Notes under the pieces: generated by a model
Database searches by the model: none
Told to the model about the DNA's origin: nothing
Seen by the model: only the letters and a program-made list of their open reading frames with translations
Position numbers and translations under genes: made by a program
DNA from: Oxalobacter paraformigenes
GTDB taxonomy: Bacteria > Pseudomonadota > Gammaproteobacteria > Burkholderiales > Burkholderiaceae_D
Direction of reading: 5' to 3'
DNA length: 64,000 nt
NCBI RefSeq assembly: GCF_000158475.2
Contig: NZ_KI392030.1
Coordinates: forward strand, 1 to 64,000
Shown here: piece by piece, positions 19,120 through 28,590 of the stretch
Position numbering within the stretch: the first letter of the stretch is position 1
Layout of the letters: the number at the start of each line of letters is the position of its first letter

Positions 19120-20835
19120 ATGCTCGCACAACAGAAACAACTGATTACAAACCTTTTCAGGGAAGCTGTCGATTCCCTGACAGAAGGCCAAAACCTGGAC
19201 AAACATCCTTCCGTATCTCTCGAACGACCCCGGGACGCCTCGCATGGAGACATTGCCTGTAACATTGCGATGCAACTGGCCAAACCTCTGAAAAAAAACC
19301 CGCGCCAAATTGCGCAAACCATTCTTTCTTCCGTTCTGTCCAATCCCGAGCACGAATCGCTCATTGAATCGGGCGAGATAGCGGGCCCCGGTTTCATCAA
19401 TCTTCGCCTGACTTCTTCCGCCAAACAAAGCGTTGTCAAGACTGTTATAAAACAGAAGGAAAAATACGGATTCGGTAATCAGGGCGCTGGAAAAAAAGTC
19501 ATGGTTGAATTCGTTTCCGCCAATCCGACTGGCCCGTTACATGTCGGACATGGGCGTCAGGGCGCCCTGGGCGATGCCATCTCGACGCTGTTTGAAACAC
19601 AGGGCTACAGCGTTACCCGTGAGTTTTACTACAACGATGCGGGTGTACAGATCGAAAACCTGACCTTGTCTGTTCAGGCTCGCGCAAAAGGCCTCAAACC
19701 GGGCGATGCCGGCTGGCCCGAAAGTGCTTATAACGGTGACTACATTGCCGATATCGCTGCCGATTTTCTGGCAGGAAAAACGCTTGAAGCAAGAAACTGC
19801 CAACCGGTTACCGGCTCGGGAAATGTGGAGGATTTAAAATCGATCCGGGAATTTGCAGTTGCCTATCTGCGCAAGGAACAAGACAACGATCTCAATGCCT
19901 TCGGCATTCATTTCGACAACTTCTTCCTCGAGTCTTCATTGTATCGGGATGGAAAAGTCCAGGAAACGGTCGATACGCTCACAAAGGAGGGGAAAACCTT
20001 CGAAAGCGAAGGCGCCTTGTGGTTAAAGACAACGGAATATGGCGACGATAAAGACCGGGTCATGAGAAAAACGGACGGTACTTACACTTATTTTGTACCG
20101 GACGTAGCTTATCACATCAACAAATGGAAACGCGGTTTTGACAAGGTCATCAATGTTCAGGGCAGCGATCATCATGGTACGGTCGCCCGTGTTCGTGCAG
20201 GGCTACAAGCGGTCAATCAAGACATTCCTCCCGGTTTTCCGGATTATGTTTTGCACAAGATGGTTACTGTCATGAAAGACGGGGCCGAAGTCAAAATCTC
20301 CAAACGTGCCGGTTCTTACGTCACCGTTCGCGATCTTATAGAATGGTCCGGTGCAGGTGACGTCGAACGGGGTAGAGATGCAGTCCGTTTCTTTCTGATT
20401 TCCCGCAAGGCCGATACGGAATTCGTGTTCGATGTCGATCTGGCGCTATCGCGTTCGGATGAAAATCCGGTTTATTATGTGCAATATGCCCATGCACGTA
20501 TCTGTTCCGTTTTCTCCCAATGGGGAGGCAATGAATCGGTTCTGGAACACGCCGACCTTTCTGCGCTGGTTTCCCCACATGAAAACGCCTTGTTAACCAA
20601 ACTGGCCGATTATCCCGATATCCTTGTCCGTGCTCTCGACGAGCTGAGCCCTCATTTGGTTGCTTTTTATTTACGTGAACTCGCAGGAGAACTTCACGGC
20701 TATTACAATGCCGAACGTTTTCTTGTCAACGATGAACCGACGAAACTGGCCCGGTTGGCTTTGTTAAAGGCAACCCGGCAAGTTCTGCGTAACGGACTTG
20801 CGCTTCTGGGCGTGTCGGCCCCTGTAAAAATGTGA
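19120..20835 (+). CDS. argS: Arginyl-tRNA synthetase
   Basis: ArgS charges tRNA-Arg. The 571-residue class I synthetase has the N-terminal Add1 domain, the HIGH-like motif in [20 protein letters not shown] (about residues 130-149), [12 protein letters not shown], and [17 protein letters not shown] in place of KMSK, which is usual for ArgS. The C-terminal anticodon-binding DALR domain contains [16 protein letters not shown]. The next gene starts eight bases after its stop, as in many Burkholderiales (argS–SPOR–dsbA). Confidence 0.97.
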   Translation: MLAQQKQLITNLFREAVDSLTEGQNLDKHPSVSLERPRDASHGDIACNIAMQLAKPLKKNPRQIAQTILSSVLSNPEHESLIESGEIAGPGFINLRLTSSAKQSVVKTVIKQKEKYGFGNQGAGKKVMVEFVSANPTGPLHVGHGRQGALGDAISTLFETQGYSVTREFYYNDAGVQIENLTLSVQARAKGLKPGDAGWPESAYNGDYIADIAADFLAGKTLEARNCQPVTGSGNVEDLKSIREFAVAYLRKEQDNDLNAFGIHFDNFFLESSLYRDGKVQETVDTLTKEGKTFESEGALWLKTTEYGDDKDRVMRKTDGTYTYFVPDVAYHINKWKRGFDKVINVQGSDHHGTVARVRAGLQAVNQDIPPGFPDYVLHKMVTVMKDGAEVKISKRAGSYVTVRDLIEWSGAGDVERGRDAVRFFLISRKADTEFVFDVDLALSRSDENPVYYVQYAHARICSVFSQWGGNESVLEHADLSALVSPHENALLTKLADYPDILVRALDELSPHLVAFYLRELAGELHGYYNAERFLVNDEPTKLARLALLKATRQVLRNGLALLGVSAPVKM

Positions 20836-20842
20836 GTTTTCT

Positions 20843-21385
20843 ATGGCAACTCTGAAAAAACGAAAAGGCGGCACTCTGGCCGGTTTTATAGCAGGACTGA
20901 TTACCGGTCTTGTTATCGCGGTTGTTGTCGCGCTCATGGTCACAAAAACCCCGATTCCCTTTGCAGGACGCAAGGACAAGCCTGAAAATGTTCCTGTTTC
21001 ATCAACCGTAAGCGCACCGGCAAGCGACCCTAATCAGGCGCTGTACGGAAAAGGAGACACAAACAGGCCTGTCTTTACAGACAACTCAGTAAACTCACCG
21101 GCCGAACAAACTGCCGCTCCGCTTGTCCAACCGCTCACTCCGGAAGACAAGACTGTTTGTTATCTTCAGGCGGGAGCGTTCCGGAACAAGAAGGAAGCGG
21201 AAAACATGCGGGGCAATCTGGCTCTGCTTGGATTCGAGTCCCACATTTCTGAAGCCTCATCAAACACAGGAAATATTTATCGTGTACGCTTGGGCCCATA
21301 TAAAGGCAATACCGTCAACAGCGTCCAAAACAGATTGAAGCAAAACGGTATCAACACAACAGTAACACGTCCGGTTAAACAATAA
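20843..21385 (+). CDS. FtsN-like SPOR domain protein
   Basis: The 180-residue bitopic protein has a short basic cytoplasmic end, a transmembrane helix (GFIAGLITGLVIAVVVALMV), a proline/serine-rich periplasmic linker and a C-terminal SPOR domain (about residues 105-178: CYLQAGAFRNKKEAENMRG, then YRVRLGPYKG). SPOR domains bind peptidoglycan stripped of stem peptides at the division septum, so a cell-division role like that of FtsN is likely. It is sandwiched between argS and dsbA with gaps of seven and two bases. Confidence 0.88.
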   Translation: MATLKKRKGGTLAGFIAGLITGLVIAVVVALMVTKTPIPFAGRKDKPENVPVSSTVSAPASDPNQALYGKGDTNRPVFTDNSVNSPAEQTAAPLVQPLTPEDKTVCYLQAGAFRNKKEAENMRGNLALLGFESHISEASSNTGNIYRVRLGPYKGNTVNSVQNRLKQNGINTTVTRPVKQ

Positions 21386-21387
21386 AC

Positions 21388-22098
21388 ATGGTCAAACTTT
21401 TTTCCCGATGGATAGCTGTCATGCTGGTCAGTTTCATGGCAGCATCCGCTATTGCATTGCCCTCCAATCCCCAAAAAAACGTCGATTATCAGATGCTGAA
21501 AGTACCTCAGCCGACTCACAGTGGAGATAAAGTCGAAGTTATCGAATTTTTCGGTTATTTTTGTCCACATTGTTATGCGTTCGATACGGCCCTGACGAAC
21601 TGGGCCAGAAAGCATAAGAAAAATGTCGTCTTCAAAAGAGTAGCTGTCAAATTCAGCGAATCGATGACACTCCACCAGAAAATGTTTTATACACTTTCTG
21701 CCATGGACGAACTGACCAATGAACTCCATCACAAAATCTTTGATGCTGTACAGGTCCAGCGGCTTCCGCTGAGAACGGATGAACAGATCTTTGATTTCGT
21801 TGAAAAAAACGGAGTCGACCGGAAAAAATTCACTGAAATGTACAATTCTTTTTATGTACAAATGCTAGGCAGCAAGGCTGTCGAAATGCAAACAGCCTAT
21901 GAGATCGAAGGGGTTCCGATGATCGCTATCGACGGAAAATACCTTACTTCTCCCGCCATTGTCAGTTCGGGGAACGACATGGATCTTTCCGAAGAGGAAA
22001 TGCACACGCAAACCCTGAAAGTCATGGATGTACTTGTCAACAAGGTTTTAAAAGAAAAATCTTCTGCCAGAAAATCGAACACATCACAAAAGAAATGA
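21388..22098 (+). CDS. dsbA: Thiol:disulfide interchange protein DsbA
   Basis: DsbA introduces disulfide bonds into exported proteins in the periplasm. The 236-residue protein has a signal peptide (WIAVMLVSFMAASAIALPS), a thioredoxin fold with the active-site CPHC in FFGYFCPHCYAFD (about residue 58), an inserted helical domain, and the cis-proline in EGVPMIAIDGKY. The basic tail KSSARKSNTSQKK is unremarkable. It follows the SPOR gene after two bases. Confidence 0.95.
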   Translation: MVKLFSRWIAVMLVSFMAASAIALPSNPQKNVDYQMLKVPQPTHSGDKVEVIEFFGYFCPHCYAFDTALTNWARKHKKNVVFKRVAVKFSESMTLHQKMFYTLSAMDELTNELHHKIFDAVQVQRLPLRTDEQIFDFVEKNGVDRKKFTEMYNSFYVQMLGSKAVEMQTAYEIEGVPMIAIDGKYLTSPAIVSSGNDMDLSEEEMHTQTLKVMDVLVNKVLKEKSSARKSNTSQKK

Positions 22099-22331
22099 TC
22101 TGCCGATGAGTTCATCCATGCATTTTTCCTTCAGCGGCAATCCGGATGCCAGACTGTACTTTTACTGCCGGAATCGCAGGCCTTCCTGATGGCAAGAGCT
22201 GAATGAGCAGAGCGCCAAATTTCCGCCAGGCTCTTAATGTTTTGTACAATTGCTTGGATTTTCATATTTTATAATATATAAACAGTTAAACTTTTTTCTG
22301 ACCTCAAACTACTTTTTAACGGGACAAATCG
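22099..22331 (+). other. Intergenic stretch before the type IIG-like gene
   Basis: The 233-base gap becomes very AT-rich after 22240. It contains a TATAAT at 22270-22275 without a well-spaced -35 box, and CGGGAC eight or so bases before the ATG at 22332 may be the ribosome-binding site. No RNA gene or hairpin was found. Confidence 0.4.
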
Positions 22332-23930
22332 ATGGAAAATAATCGCAACAATCTTTCAGAAACACTTTTCCATACGCAAATTTTAGAAACCGGATTAAAG
22401 CAACTGAGTTTGGACTCCCAAAAAGCCATCTTACAGGCATGGGTTGATCGTCTTGACGAGCTCAACAAAAAAGACAAGGCTTCCCAGATTTCAGCTTTCT
22501 CTGCTGAAATTCTGGAAAAACTGTTGGGTTACAACGCCTCCGGAAACACTATCACCATCAAAGCGGATACTACTCCAGACCATTTCTTCGATCTGCTTTT
22601 GGGTCAGTTCAAACCGGCCAATCAAAATGCTGTAGCGGCACTAAAACTGGCTGAATCTGCCGGGAAAGAATCGGGAATCTCGTCCGAAATGGAAAAGAAC
22701 TTCAAGGACGAAGCCTGGAAATTTACCGAACTGGAAAAAGACGGTTTTTATCTTCTGACCGATCTGAACGAAATCAGGCTGTACCCCAAAAATCGCAAGA
22801 ACAAGATCTGTGAGCGCTTCGTTTTAAGTGAAATGCTTGAAAATGAAACGGCCTTCTCCCGTTTTTACCTGCTCTTGAATGCAATCAATCTGTTGTCTGG
22901 CAAAACGGCAAAGTGGCTTCATGAAAGCGCGGTACTTTTCCTGAATGAGAAACTGCGGACTTCCTACCAGACTCTGAAAGAAATGTATGGGCCGGTACAC
23001 CGTGGAATCGTAACAGGTCTGGATGCCGCTTTTGTCATTGACGAGGCGACAAAAGACCGCCTTATCAAGGAAGACCCCCGCTCTGCGGATATTCTCAAAC
23101 CCTACGTTGACAAAGCCGATCTGGACAAATGGCTGACCGATTCCCGATCACTCTGGCTGATTTACACCCCTGAAAATCTCTACGATATTGAAAATTATCC
23201 CGCCATCAAAAATCATTTGATGCCTTTCAAGGAACAACTTGAAAAAAGGGCAGGTTCCCAGAAATGGTATGAATTAGAGCAGGTCAGCGCGCATCCGGAA
23301 AGCATGTTCGCAACAAAACTGGGATTCTCGGAACACTCGCACAATCCGACCTTTGCAATCGATAAAAACGGTGGGGTTTACGACCATACGGGCTTTTACA
23401 CGACCGAATCCGATTATTATCTGGTGGCACTCCTGAATTCATCGGTTCTCTGGTATCTGATCAGAAACAGCTCCCTTAAAAAACCGGACGGAACGTATGA
23501 ACTCTCCGCGAGGGAAATTGAAAATCTGCCAATTCCTGATGCACCGGGTCTGGTTCGGGGTCGAATGGGCCAGCTCTCGGACTTCTGTCACGACGCCGTA
23601 TTGACGAGGAACGACCTGATAAAGCACTTCCGTGGAATGACAGCTTACAATCTGCTCCCCGAAGGCCTTTCATCGACATTGACGCAACGGCTCCACAACT
23701 GGTTTTCGTTGGAATTCGACACTTTCCGCTCCGAAATCGTCGATTCCTTCAAAACGGATATTCCAGCCGACGACATTCAGCTCTGGAACGATTATTTTTA
23801 TCAGGAAAGAAACAAGGTTTTCAATATGAACGCCGACATTGCGCGCTCGGAAAAGGAAATTGATCTGCTTGTTTATGAATTGTTCGGATTAAATCCCGAT
23901 GAAATCGACTTGATCGAAAGAATGGTCTAA
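22332..23930 (+). CDS. Type IIG (Eco57I-like) restriction-modification relative lacking the methyltransferase domain
   Basis: The 532-residue protein resembles the two ends of a ~1000-residue type IIG enzyme. Residues ~1-205 match the N-terminal nuclease-type region (KDGFYLLTDLNEIRLYPKNR, then ERFVLSEMLENETAFSRFYL). The place of the expected Asp...Glu-x-Lys reads ...AALKL at about 102, so the Glu seems lost. From ~206 the target-recognition region follows directly: VHRGIVTGLDAAFVID, ADILKPYVDKADLDKW, NYPAIKNHLMPFKEQLEKR, KWYELEQV, LLNSSVLWYLIRN, ENLPIPD. The central SAM-dependent methyltransferase with its Asn-Pro-Pro-Tyr motif is absent. The frame is clean, with no partner gene alongside. 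It may be a DNA-binding specificity protein or a deletion remnant. Confidence 0.7.
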   Translation: MENNRNNLSETLFHTQILETGLKQLSLDSQKAILQAWVDRLDELNKKDKASQISAFSAEILEKLLGYNASGNTITIKADTTPDHFFDLLLGQFKPANQNAVAALKLAESAGKESGISSEMEKNFKDEAWKFTELEKDGFYLLTDLNEIRLYPKNRKNKICERFVLSEMLENETAFSRFYLLLNAINLLSGKTAKWLHESAVLFLNEKLRTSYQTLKEMYGPVHRGIVTGLDAAFVIDEATKDRLIKEDPRSADILKPYVDKADLDKWLTDSRSLWLIYTPENLYDIENYPAIKNHLMPFKEQLEKRAGSQKWYELEQVSAHPESMFATKLGFSEHSHNPTFAIDKNGGVYDHTGFYTTESDYYLVALLNSSVLWYLIRNSSLKKPDGTYELSAREIENLPIPDAPGLVRGRMGQLSDFCHDAVLTRNDLIKHFRGMTAYNLLPEGLSSTLTQRLHNWFSLEFDTFRSEIVDSFKTDIPADDIQLWNDYFYQERNKVFNMNADIARSEKEIDLLVYELFGLNPDEIDLIERMV

Positions 23931-23950
23931 CCGTCTGTACATCCCAGACA

Positions 23951-23982
23951 AGCAGGAATGGTCACGCCATTCCTGCTTTTTT
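23951..23982 (+). terminator. Rho-independent terminator after the type IIG-like gene, overlapping the lipA stop
   Basis: An 11-bp stem (23951-23961 with 23967-23977) is followed by six T residues on the plus strand. The lipA stop codon (minus strand, 23962-23964) lies in its loop, so the plus-strand terminator is built partly from the end of lipA. Confidence 0.85.
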
Positions 23983-24933
23983 CAACTGCACATCCGCATG
24001 ATAGCTTGACCGCACAAGAGGGCCAACCGCCGCATGCGCAAATCCCAGCTGGTAAGCTATTTTTTCCAGTTTGCCAAATGTATCGGGAAGCACATATCTC
24101 AAAACTGGCAAATGATCGGAAGAAGGCATAAGATATTGTCCGATGGTCAGCATGGAAACCTTATGCGCACGCAGATCTTCCATGACCTGAATGATTTCCT
24201 CATCAGTTTCTCCCAGCCCGACCATCAAGCCCGATTTTGTCGGGATGTGGGGACACCGGTCTCCGAATTCCTTCAGCAATTCCAATGAATAGGCATAATC
24301 GGCTCCAGGTCTTGCCTGCCGATAAAGACGCGGAACGGTTTCCAGATTGTGATTGAAAACGTCGGGCGGAAAAGAACACAGGCTATCGAGCGCCTTATCC
24401 ATCCGTCCTTTGAAATCCGGCGTCAGTATTTCGACACGCGTATCCGGAGAAACTTTTTTTATCGTTTTCAGACAGGCGACAAAATGAGAGGCTCCACCAT
24501 CCCGCAGATCGTCCCTGTTCACCGAAGTTACCACGACATAAGACAAACCAAGAAGCGCTATCATCCTGGCCAACTGTTCTGGCTCGTTTTCGTCAAGCGG
24601 ATCGGGACGTCCATGAGCGACATCGCAGAAGGGGCATCTCCTTGTACATTTATCGCCCATTATCATAAAGGCCGCCGTGCCGTTTCCGTAGCATTCAGCC
24701 CGGTTGGGGCAACTCGCTTCGTCGCATACCGTTACCAGTTTGTGATCGGCTATAAGATTTTTAACTGTTTGAAAATGAGAAGAATAAGAACCTGCCCTGA
24801 CCCTTATCCACGATGGTTTCGGCAATTTTTCGGCAGGCTGGATTCTGACAGGAATCCTTGCGGTTTTCAGCGCACCTTTCTGCTTGGGAAAAAAGGCGTC
24901 TTTTTTAGCCTTGCCACTTTCATCGATCGGCAT
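23962..24933 (-). CDS. lipA: Lipoyl synthase LipA
   Basis: LipA is a radical-SAM enzyme that inserts two sulfurs into protein-bound octanoyl groups to make lipoate for 2-oxoacid dehydrogenases. Both iron-sulfur sites are visible: the auxiliary cluster in [12 protein letters not shown] and the radical-SAM cluster in CTRRCPFC, followed by the C-terminal SSYHADVQL with its conserved RSSY serine. ATG 24933 is chosen because GAGGAG lies seven bases upstream; an in-frame start at 24957 lacks one. It overlaps lipB by 14 bases, so the two are translationally coupled. Confidence 0.96.
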   Translation of the reverse strand: MPIDESGKAKKDAFFPKQKGALKTARIPVRIQPAEKLPKPSWIRVRAGSYSSHFQTVKNLIADHKLVTVCDEASCPNRAECYGNGTAAFMIMGDKCTRRCPFCDVAHGRPDPLDENEPEQLARMIALLGLSYVVVTSVNRDDLRDGGASHFVACLKTIKKVSPDTRVEILTPDFKGRMDKALDSLCSFPPDVFNHNLETVPRLYRQARPGADYAYSLELLKEFGDRCPHIPTKSGLMVGLGETDEEIIQVMEDLRAHKVSMLTIGQYLMPSSDHLPVLRYVLPDTFGKLEKIAYQLGFAHAAVGPLVRSSYHADVQLKKAGMA

Positions 24934-25645
24934 CGCCTGCCTCCTCATCGCGGACAAACTTTACCGTCAACCCCAGTTCCCTCGATAAGGCATCAAGCAA
25001 TGCCAGTTGAATTTCGCCCAGATCGCCGGCAAATCCAAGTGACTTCATGTCCGTTACAGCGAGTCCCTTATAGCCACAAGGGTCAATCCACTTAAAGGGC
25101 TCCAGATTCATTGCAACATTCAATGCAAGACCATGATACATACATCCATTACTCCTTATTTTTAAACCCAGCGCTGCAATTTTTGCCCCCTGATTGCTGC
25201 CATAGGCAAATCGGGATGGAATATAAATGCCGGGAGCGCCATTCCGCCGCTCTCCTGTAATACCCGCCCCCGACAACACCTCGATCACAGCGGCTTCGAT
25301 CCTGAAAACAAGTTCACGAACGTATAACCTGCCGAAACGACGGCGCAAATCGATAAGCAGATAAATGACCGCTTGTCCTGGGCCGTGATAAGTAACTTCA
25401 CCTCCACGATCCGTCTCGATGACCGGAATGTCATGAGCATCGAGAATATGCGACCGGCCTGCTGCCTGTCCCAGCGTGAAAACCGGTTCATGTTCTACTA
25501 TCCAGATTTCATCGGATGTAAAAGCATTCCTTTGCCGGGTAAACTCTCTCATCCTCTGGAAAGCAACCCCGTAACGCATACGGCCAAACGACCTGACCAG
25601 TACTTCGTCAGCCGGCATCTTTTTTGGCAAAACGTGTAATTTCAA
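24920..25645 (-). CDS. lipB: Octanoyl-[acyl-carrier-protein]:protein transferase LipB
   Basis: LipB moves octanoate from acyl carrier protein to lipoyl domains, supplying LipA. The 241-residue protein carries [20 protein letters not shown], the catalytic Lys in [11 protein letters not shown] and the catalytic Cys in IDPCGYKGL (about residue 193). It sits between ybeD (21 bases upstream) and lipA (overlapping), the standard ybeD–lipB–lipA order. Confidence 0.96.
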   Translation of the reverse strand: MKLHVLPKKMPADEVLVRSFGRMRYGVAFQRMREFTRQRNAFTSDEIWIVEHEPVFTLGQAAGRSHILDAHDIPVIETDRGGEVTYHGPGQAVIYLLIDLRRRFGRLYVRELVFRIEAAVIEVLSGAGITGERRNGAPGIYIPSRFAYGSNQGAKIAALGLKIRSNGCMYHGLALNVAMNLEPFKWIDPCGYKGLAVTDMKSLGFAGDLGEIQLALLDALSRELGLTVKFVRDEEAGDADR

Positions 25646-25666
25646 TTTAAAAAAGCAGCGTACTGT

Positions 25667-25942
25667 TTACAGTACGACTTTAACCATGGGATGTGAAGAC
25701 AAGGCCCGATAAAGATTGTCGAGCTGTTCGCGGCTGGTCGCCTTGACCGTAGCGGTCAGGCTCAGATAATTTCCCTTCGAAGAAAGACGCATCCCCAATG
25801 TTGCCGCGTCAAACAAGGGATCATGAAGCCGTATGACACCGGTAATGGTTTCGGCAAAGTCATCCCTTTTTTCTCCCATGATCTTGATTGGAAAATCGCA
25901 AGGATATTGGATTGGATCTTCATTTCCCAGAAAACAACTCAT
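25667..25942 (-). CDS. DUF493 (YbeD) family protein
   Basis: A 91-residue alpha/beta protein with the family pattern IQYPCDFPIKIMG near the N-terminus, RLSSKGNYLSLTATVKATSREQLDNLYRAL in the middle and VKVVL at the end. YbeD has an ACT-like fold; a regulatory role beside lipB is assumed but not proven. In many relatives a D-amino-acid aminotransferase separates it from the dac gene; here only 12 bases lie between them. Confidence 0.88.
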   Translation of the reverse strand: MSCFLGNEDPIQYPCDFPIKIMGEKRDDFAETITGVIRLHDPLFDAATLGMRLSSKGNYLSLTATVKATSREQLDNLYRALSSHPMVKVVL

Positions 25943-25954
25943 GATGAGCTCCTT

Positions 25955-27106
25955 TTATTTGAACCACAAACGGATGGTATCCCATAGTCTGCCCAAAAAA
26001 CTGGCCACATTAATCTGTTCCAGCGCGACGACCGGCAATTCGGCAATTACCTTGTCATCGACAACGATTTTCAATATCCCGATGCGAGAACCTTCATCAA
26101 TAGGAGCTATTAGCGGATCGTTCCGGACAAGAACGGATTTCATGCGGGAAACAGCCCCTTTCGGTACCGATATGAACGTATCGTTGTTAAAACCGACTTC
26201 AACTTTTCCTGACGACCCCTTCCACACTTCAGGTGTTGCAACAATCTGGTTTTTCTCGAAAAGTCTGATCATGTCGAAATTCTGAAAACCCCAGTTCAAT
26301 AATTTCAAACTTTCCTGCATACGTGCTTGATCGGAAACAGCCCCTGTCACAATCGACAGCATTCTGCGTTCACCCAGTACGCTGTCGCGTTTTGCCGAAG
26401 CAAGCAAGGTATAAGACTCCTCCGGACTGTTCGTGGCAAACAATCCATCTACCGCTCCGTCCAGCCAGAGCAGGCGATTCCCATTTCGCATACGGATTCC
26501 GTTGTAGGAAAATTCCTTCGTAGAAAAAAAGGAAGAATAATCGGAAAAATCCCGCATCACACCAAGCGCCAAAACGGCCATATCTGAAGGCGTTGAATAT
26601 CCCTCCTTCCCGGAAGAGCCATAAGGATGCGCAAACAAAGTCGACTTCATGCCCAGCCGGACAGCTTCCCGGTTCATCAATTCGACAAACGTCTTTTCAT
26701 CACCCGACACTGCGATGGCCAGCGCAAGAGCGGCATCGTCTCCACCGCGAACGATCAATCCCAGCAACAATTCCCGTACCGTTGCCGTTCCACCATTCTG
26801 AAGAAACATTTCGGGACCACCGGTACCCAATCGGGCAACCTGTTCGGACACGACAATTGGCTGGTCAAGACTGACTCTTCCGTCTCTGAGGGCGCCGAAA
26901 ACGAGATAAGCCGTCATCAATTTTGAGGCTGTCCGTGAAGCGATCCTGTCATCGGCATTTTTAGATGCCAGCACCTGATTGCTGACCACATCCATGAGAA
27001 GCCATGACCTTGCAGCCAGATTGGGTGAAGGAAGAGAAACCGAATGAGCCGGATTATGCAACACCAGAAAGAACAGGACAAAAAACGACAAAAAACTCTT
27101 TTTCAT
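25955..27106 (-). CDS. PBP5/DacC-like D-alanyl-D-alanine carboxypeptidase homologue with altered catalytic motifs
   Basis: Overall shape is that of a low-molecular-weight penicillin-binding protein: signal peptide (residues ~1-22), the AARSWLLMDVVSNQVLASKN opening, a peptidase S11 domain, a PBP5-type C-terminal beta domain and an amphipathic anchor (FLGRLWDTIRLWFK). Length (383) is normal. All three active-site motifs differ. The Ser-x-x-Lys serine is Thr59 (TASKLMTAYLVF, K62 kept), Ser-Gly-Asn is Gly-Gly-Asp at 121-123 (VRGGDDAAL), and Lys-Thr-Gly is Phe-Ala-Thr at 223-225 (VDGLFATNS). Carboxypeptidase activity is therefore doubtful; a structural or substrate-binding role is possible. Confidence 0.85.
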   Translation of the reverse strand: MKKSFLSFFVLFFLVLHNPAHSVSLPSPNLAARSWLLMDVVSNQVLASKNADDRIASRTASKLMTAYLVFGALRDGRVSLDQPIVVSEQVARLGTGGPEMFLQNGGTATVRELLLGLIVRGGDDAALALAIAVSGDEKTFVELMNREAVRLGMKSTLFAHPYGSSGKEGYSTPSDMAVLALGVMRDFSDYSSFFSTKEFSYNGIRMRNGNRLLWLDGAVDGLFATNSPEESYTLLASAKRDSVLGERRMLSIVTGAVSDQARMQESLKLLNWGFQNFDMIRLFEKNQIVATPEVWKGSSGKVEVGFNNDTFISVPKGAVSRMKSVLVRNDPLIAPIDEGSRIGILKIVVDDKVIAELPVVALEQINVASFLGRLWDTIRLWFK

Positions 27107-27141
27107 TTATATGCTTGGGCGAAAAAACTGTCAGACGATAG

Positions 27142-27765
27142 CTAGTGCTTGAAAACTGCTGTAATAATTTGACGGATGTGATGAAGTTTATGATTGAATA
27201 AATGATCCGCGCCGGCAACAACGACTACCGACAAATCCTGCGGGCGTGCCCAGTTGAAAACATCTTTCAGCGGAACGACATTATCCAGTTCACCGTGAAT
27301 CAAAAGGGTACTGGCAGGTACCTTTTCCACGGCCCATTTTCCAGCTGTTGTACTAACAAAAACCATTCGTTCCGGTGGCCTGCCCTCTGCAACCATTTTT
27401 TCCTGCAAACGCGACTGGACGTAGGTTCCGAATGAGAATCCCCCCAGCACGATGGGCAATCCCGGATATTTTCCACGCACATATTCAAGAAGTATGGCCA
27501 TATCGTCGGTCTCGCCATTACCGAAGTCATGCACTCCTTCCGATTTTCCTACTCCCCGGAAATTCATTCGTACGGCAAGATAATCCAGTCCGATAAAGGC
27601 GCGGGCCATCATTTGAACGACTTTATTACTCATTGCGCCGCCGTAAAGCGGATGAGGATGAGCCAGAATAGCGATACCGACCGGTTCCCTCTTTGGCAAA
27701 TCCAGAGCACACTCTAGCTTGCCCACGCTTCCGTTCACAAAGAACAACTTGGTGTCAACATTCAT
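27142..27765 (-). CDS. Alpha/beta hydrolase (COG2945 type)
   Basis: The 207-residue cytoplasmic hydrolase carries ILAHPHPLYGGAMSNKVV near the start, AVRMNFRGVGKSEG, the nucleophile elbow GGFSFGTYV (Ser), the acid in LIHGELDNVVP and the catalytic His in VAGADHLFNHKL. These residues complete a serine hydrolase triad. The natural substrate of this family is unknown. It lies 35 bases upstream of the dac-like gene on the same strand. Confidence 0.85.
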   Translation of the reverse strand: MNVDTKLFFVNGSVGKLECALDLPKREPVGIAILAHPHPLYGGAMSNKVVQMMARAFIGLDYLAVRMNFRGVGKSEGVHDFGNGETDDMAILLEYVRGKYPGLPIVLGGFSFGTYVQSRLQEKMVAEGRPPERMVFVSTTAGKWAVEKVPASTLLIHGELDNVVPLKDVFNWARPQDLSVVVVAGADHLFNHKLHHIRQIITAVFKH

Positions 27766-27890
27766 CGAACTCTCTCCTCTTGCGTATCCGCTAACCGATC
27801 CGGTTCAAAACAGGTAGCCGGCCTTATTATCCCATGCTATTCATTTTGACAAACGCGGTAATTGAATTCAACCCGACATCCGTTAAAGAA

Positions 27891-27925
27891 AATAAAAAAC
27901 CTGCCTGTAGCCAAACAGGCAGGTC
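27891..27925 (-). terminator. Rho-independent terminator of the lipid-transport operon
   Basis: Read on the minus strand, a perfect 10-bp stem (27916-27925 with 27900-27909) is followed by a T-rich run (complement of 27891-27899). It lies 36 bases past the stop of the lipoprotein gene. Confidence 0.88.
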
Positions 27926-27960
27926 AGGGGGTGATTCCTGAAAATTCCGGCAAGTAAAAC

Positions 27961-28563
27961 TTACTCGCTCCTTTCCGCCATCCAGTTCATGATCTCCACA
28001 ATCAGTTCATCACTGCTTTGTGCAAGCGCTCTGGCTCCCCCCTGTGCATCAGCGGTCCGCGAAACAACCTCTTTCCGAAAACGCTTTTGTGCGACCAGAT
28101 CGCGTCCCCTGAATAACGAAGCCCGAAGAACGATACGACTTGTATTATCGGAAGGACTGCTGAAATGCTGGCTGAAATCTTCGAGGTAAATCCGCAAAGT
28201 CAATGTAGGGGACGATGTCCTGATACCGGTTACAGTACTGCCGGCAGCGACCAGATAAGTATCCAGTCTGTTTTTAAACAATCGCGAAGGCGGCGAATTC
28301 CAACTGCTTTCGGTATAAAAACGAACCTGCTGATCATTAACATAATCGAGACGGTAAAACATCAGATTTTCATTCATCCATTCCGGCGCATGCACTTTTG
28401 TGCTGATTACTGGCATACCCGCAGGCAAACGCGACAGATTTTCCGTTTTCAAGGGACCCAGATCGTACAAAGTTGCCGGAGGTCTTCTGTCCCCGAACGC
28501 ACAGGCTGTCAACAGGGAAACCGCCAATACCGTCGTTAAGAAAAATTTGATATATTTTGTCAT
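27961..28563 (-). CDS. ABC-type transport auxiliary lipoprotein (PqiC/YmbA-like)
   Basis: The 200-residue precursor has a lipoprotein signal with lipobox LLTAC (Cys at about 21) and the family pattern TLYDLGP, then PEWMNENLMFYRLDY and RIYLEDFSQHF. Such outer-membrane lipoproteins partner MCE-domain lipid transporters, as PqiC does with PqiAB. Here it takes the place that MlaC or MlaB holds in other systems. It is the last gene of a four-gene operon ending in a terminator. Confidence 0.82.
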   Translation of the reverse strand: MTKYIKFFLTTVLAVSLLTACAFGDRRPPATLYDLGPLKTENLSRLPAGMPVISTKVHAPEWMNENLMFYRLDYVNDQQVRFYTESSWNSPPSRLFKNRLDTYLVAAGSTVTGIRTSSPTLTLRIYLEDFSQHFSSPSDNTSRIVLRASLFRGRDLVAQKRFRKEVVSRTADAQGGARALAQSSDELIVEIMNWMAERSE

Positions 28564-28590
28564 GACACATTTCCTAAAAGGTCATCTACG

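Noticed and set aside
22332-23930. Calling this gene an active DNA methyltransferase or restriction enzyme
   Set aside because: The SAM-binding and Asn-Pro-Pro-Tyr motifs are absent and the nuclease Glu-x-Lys looks altered.
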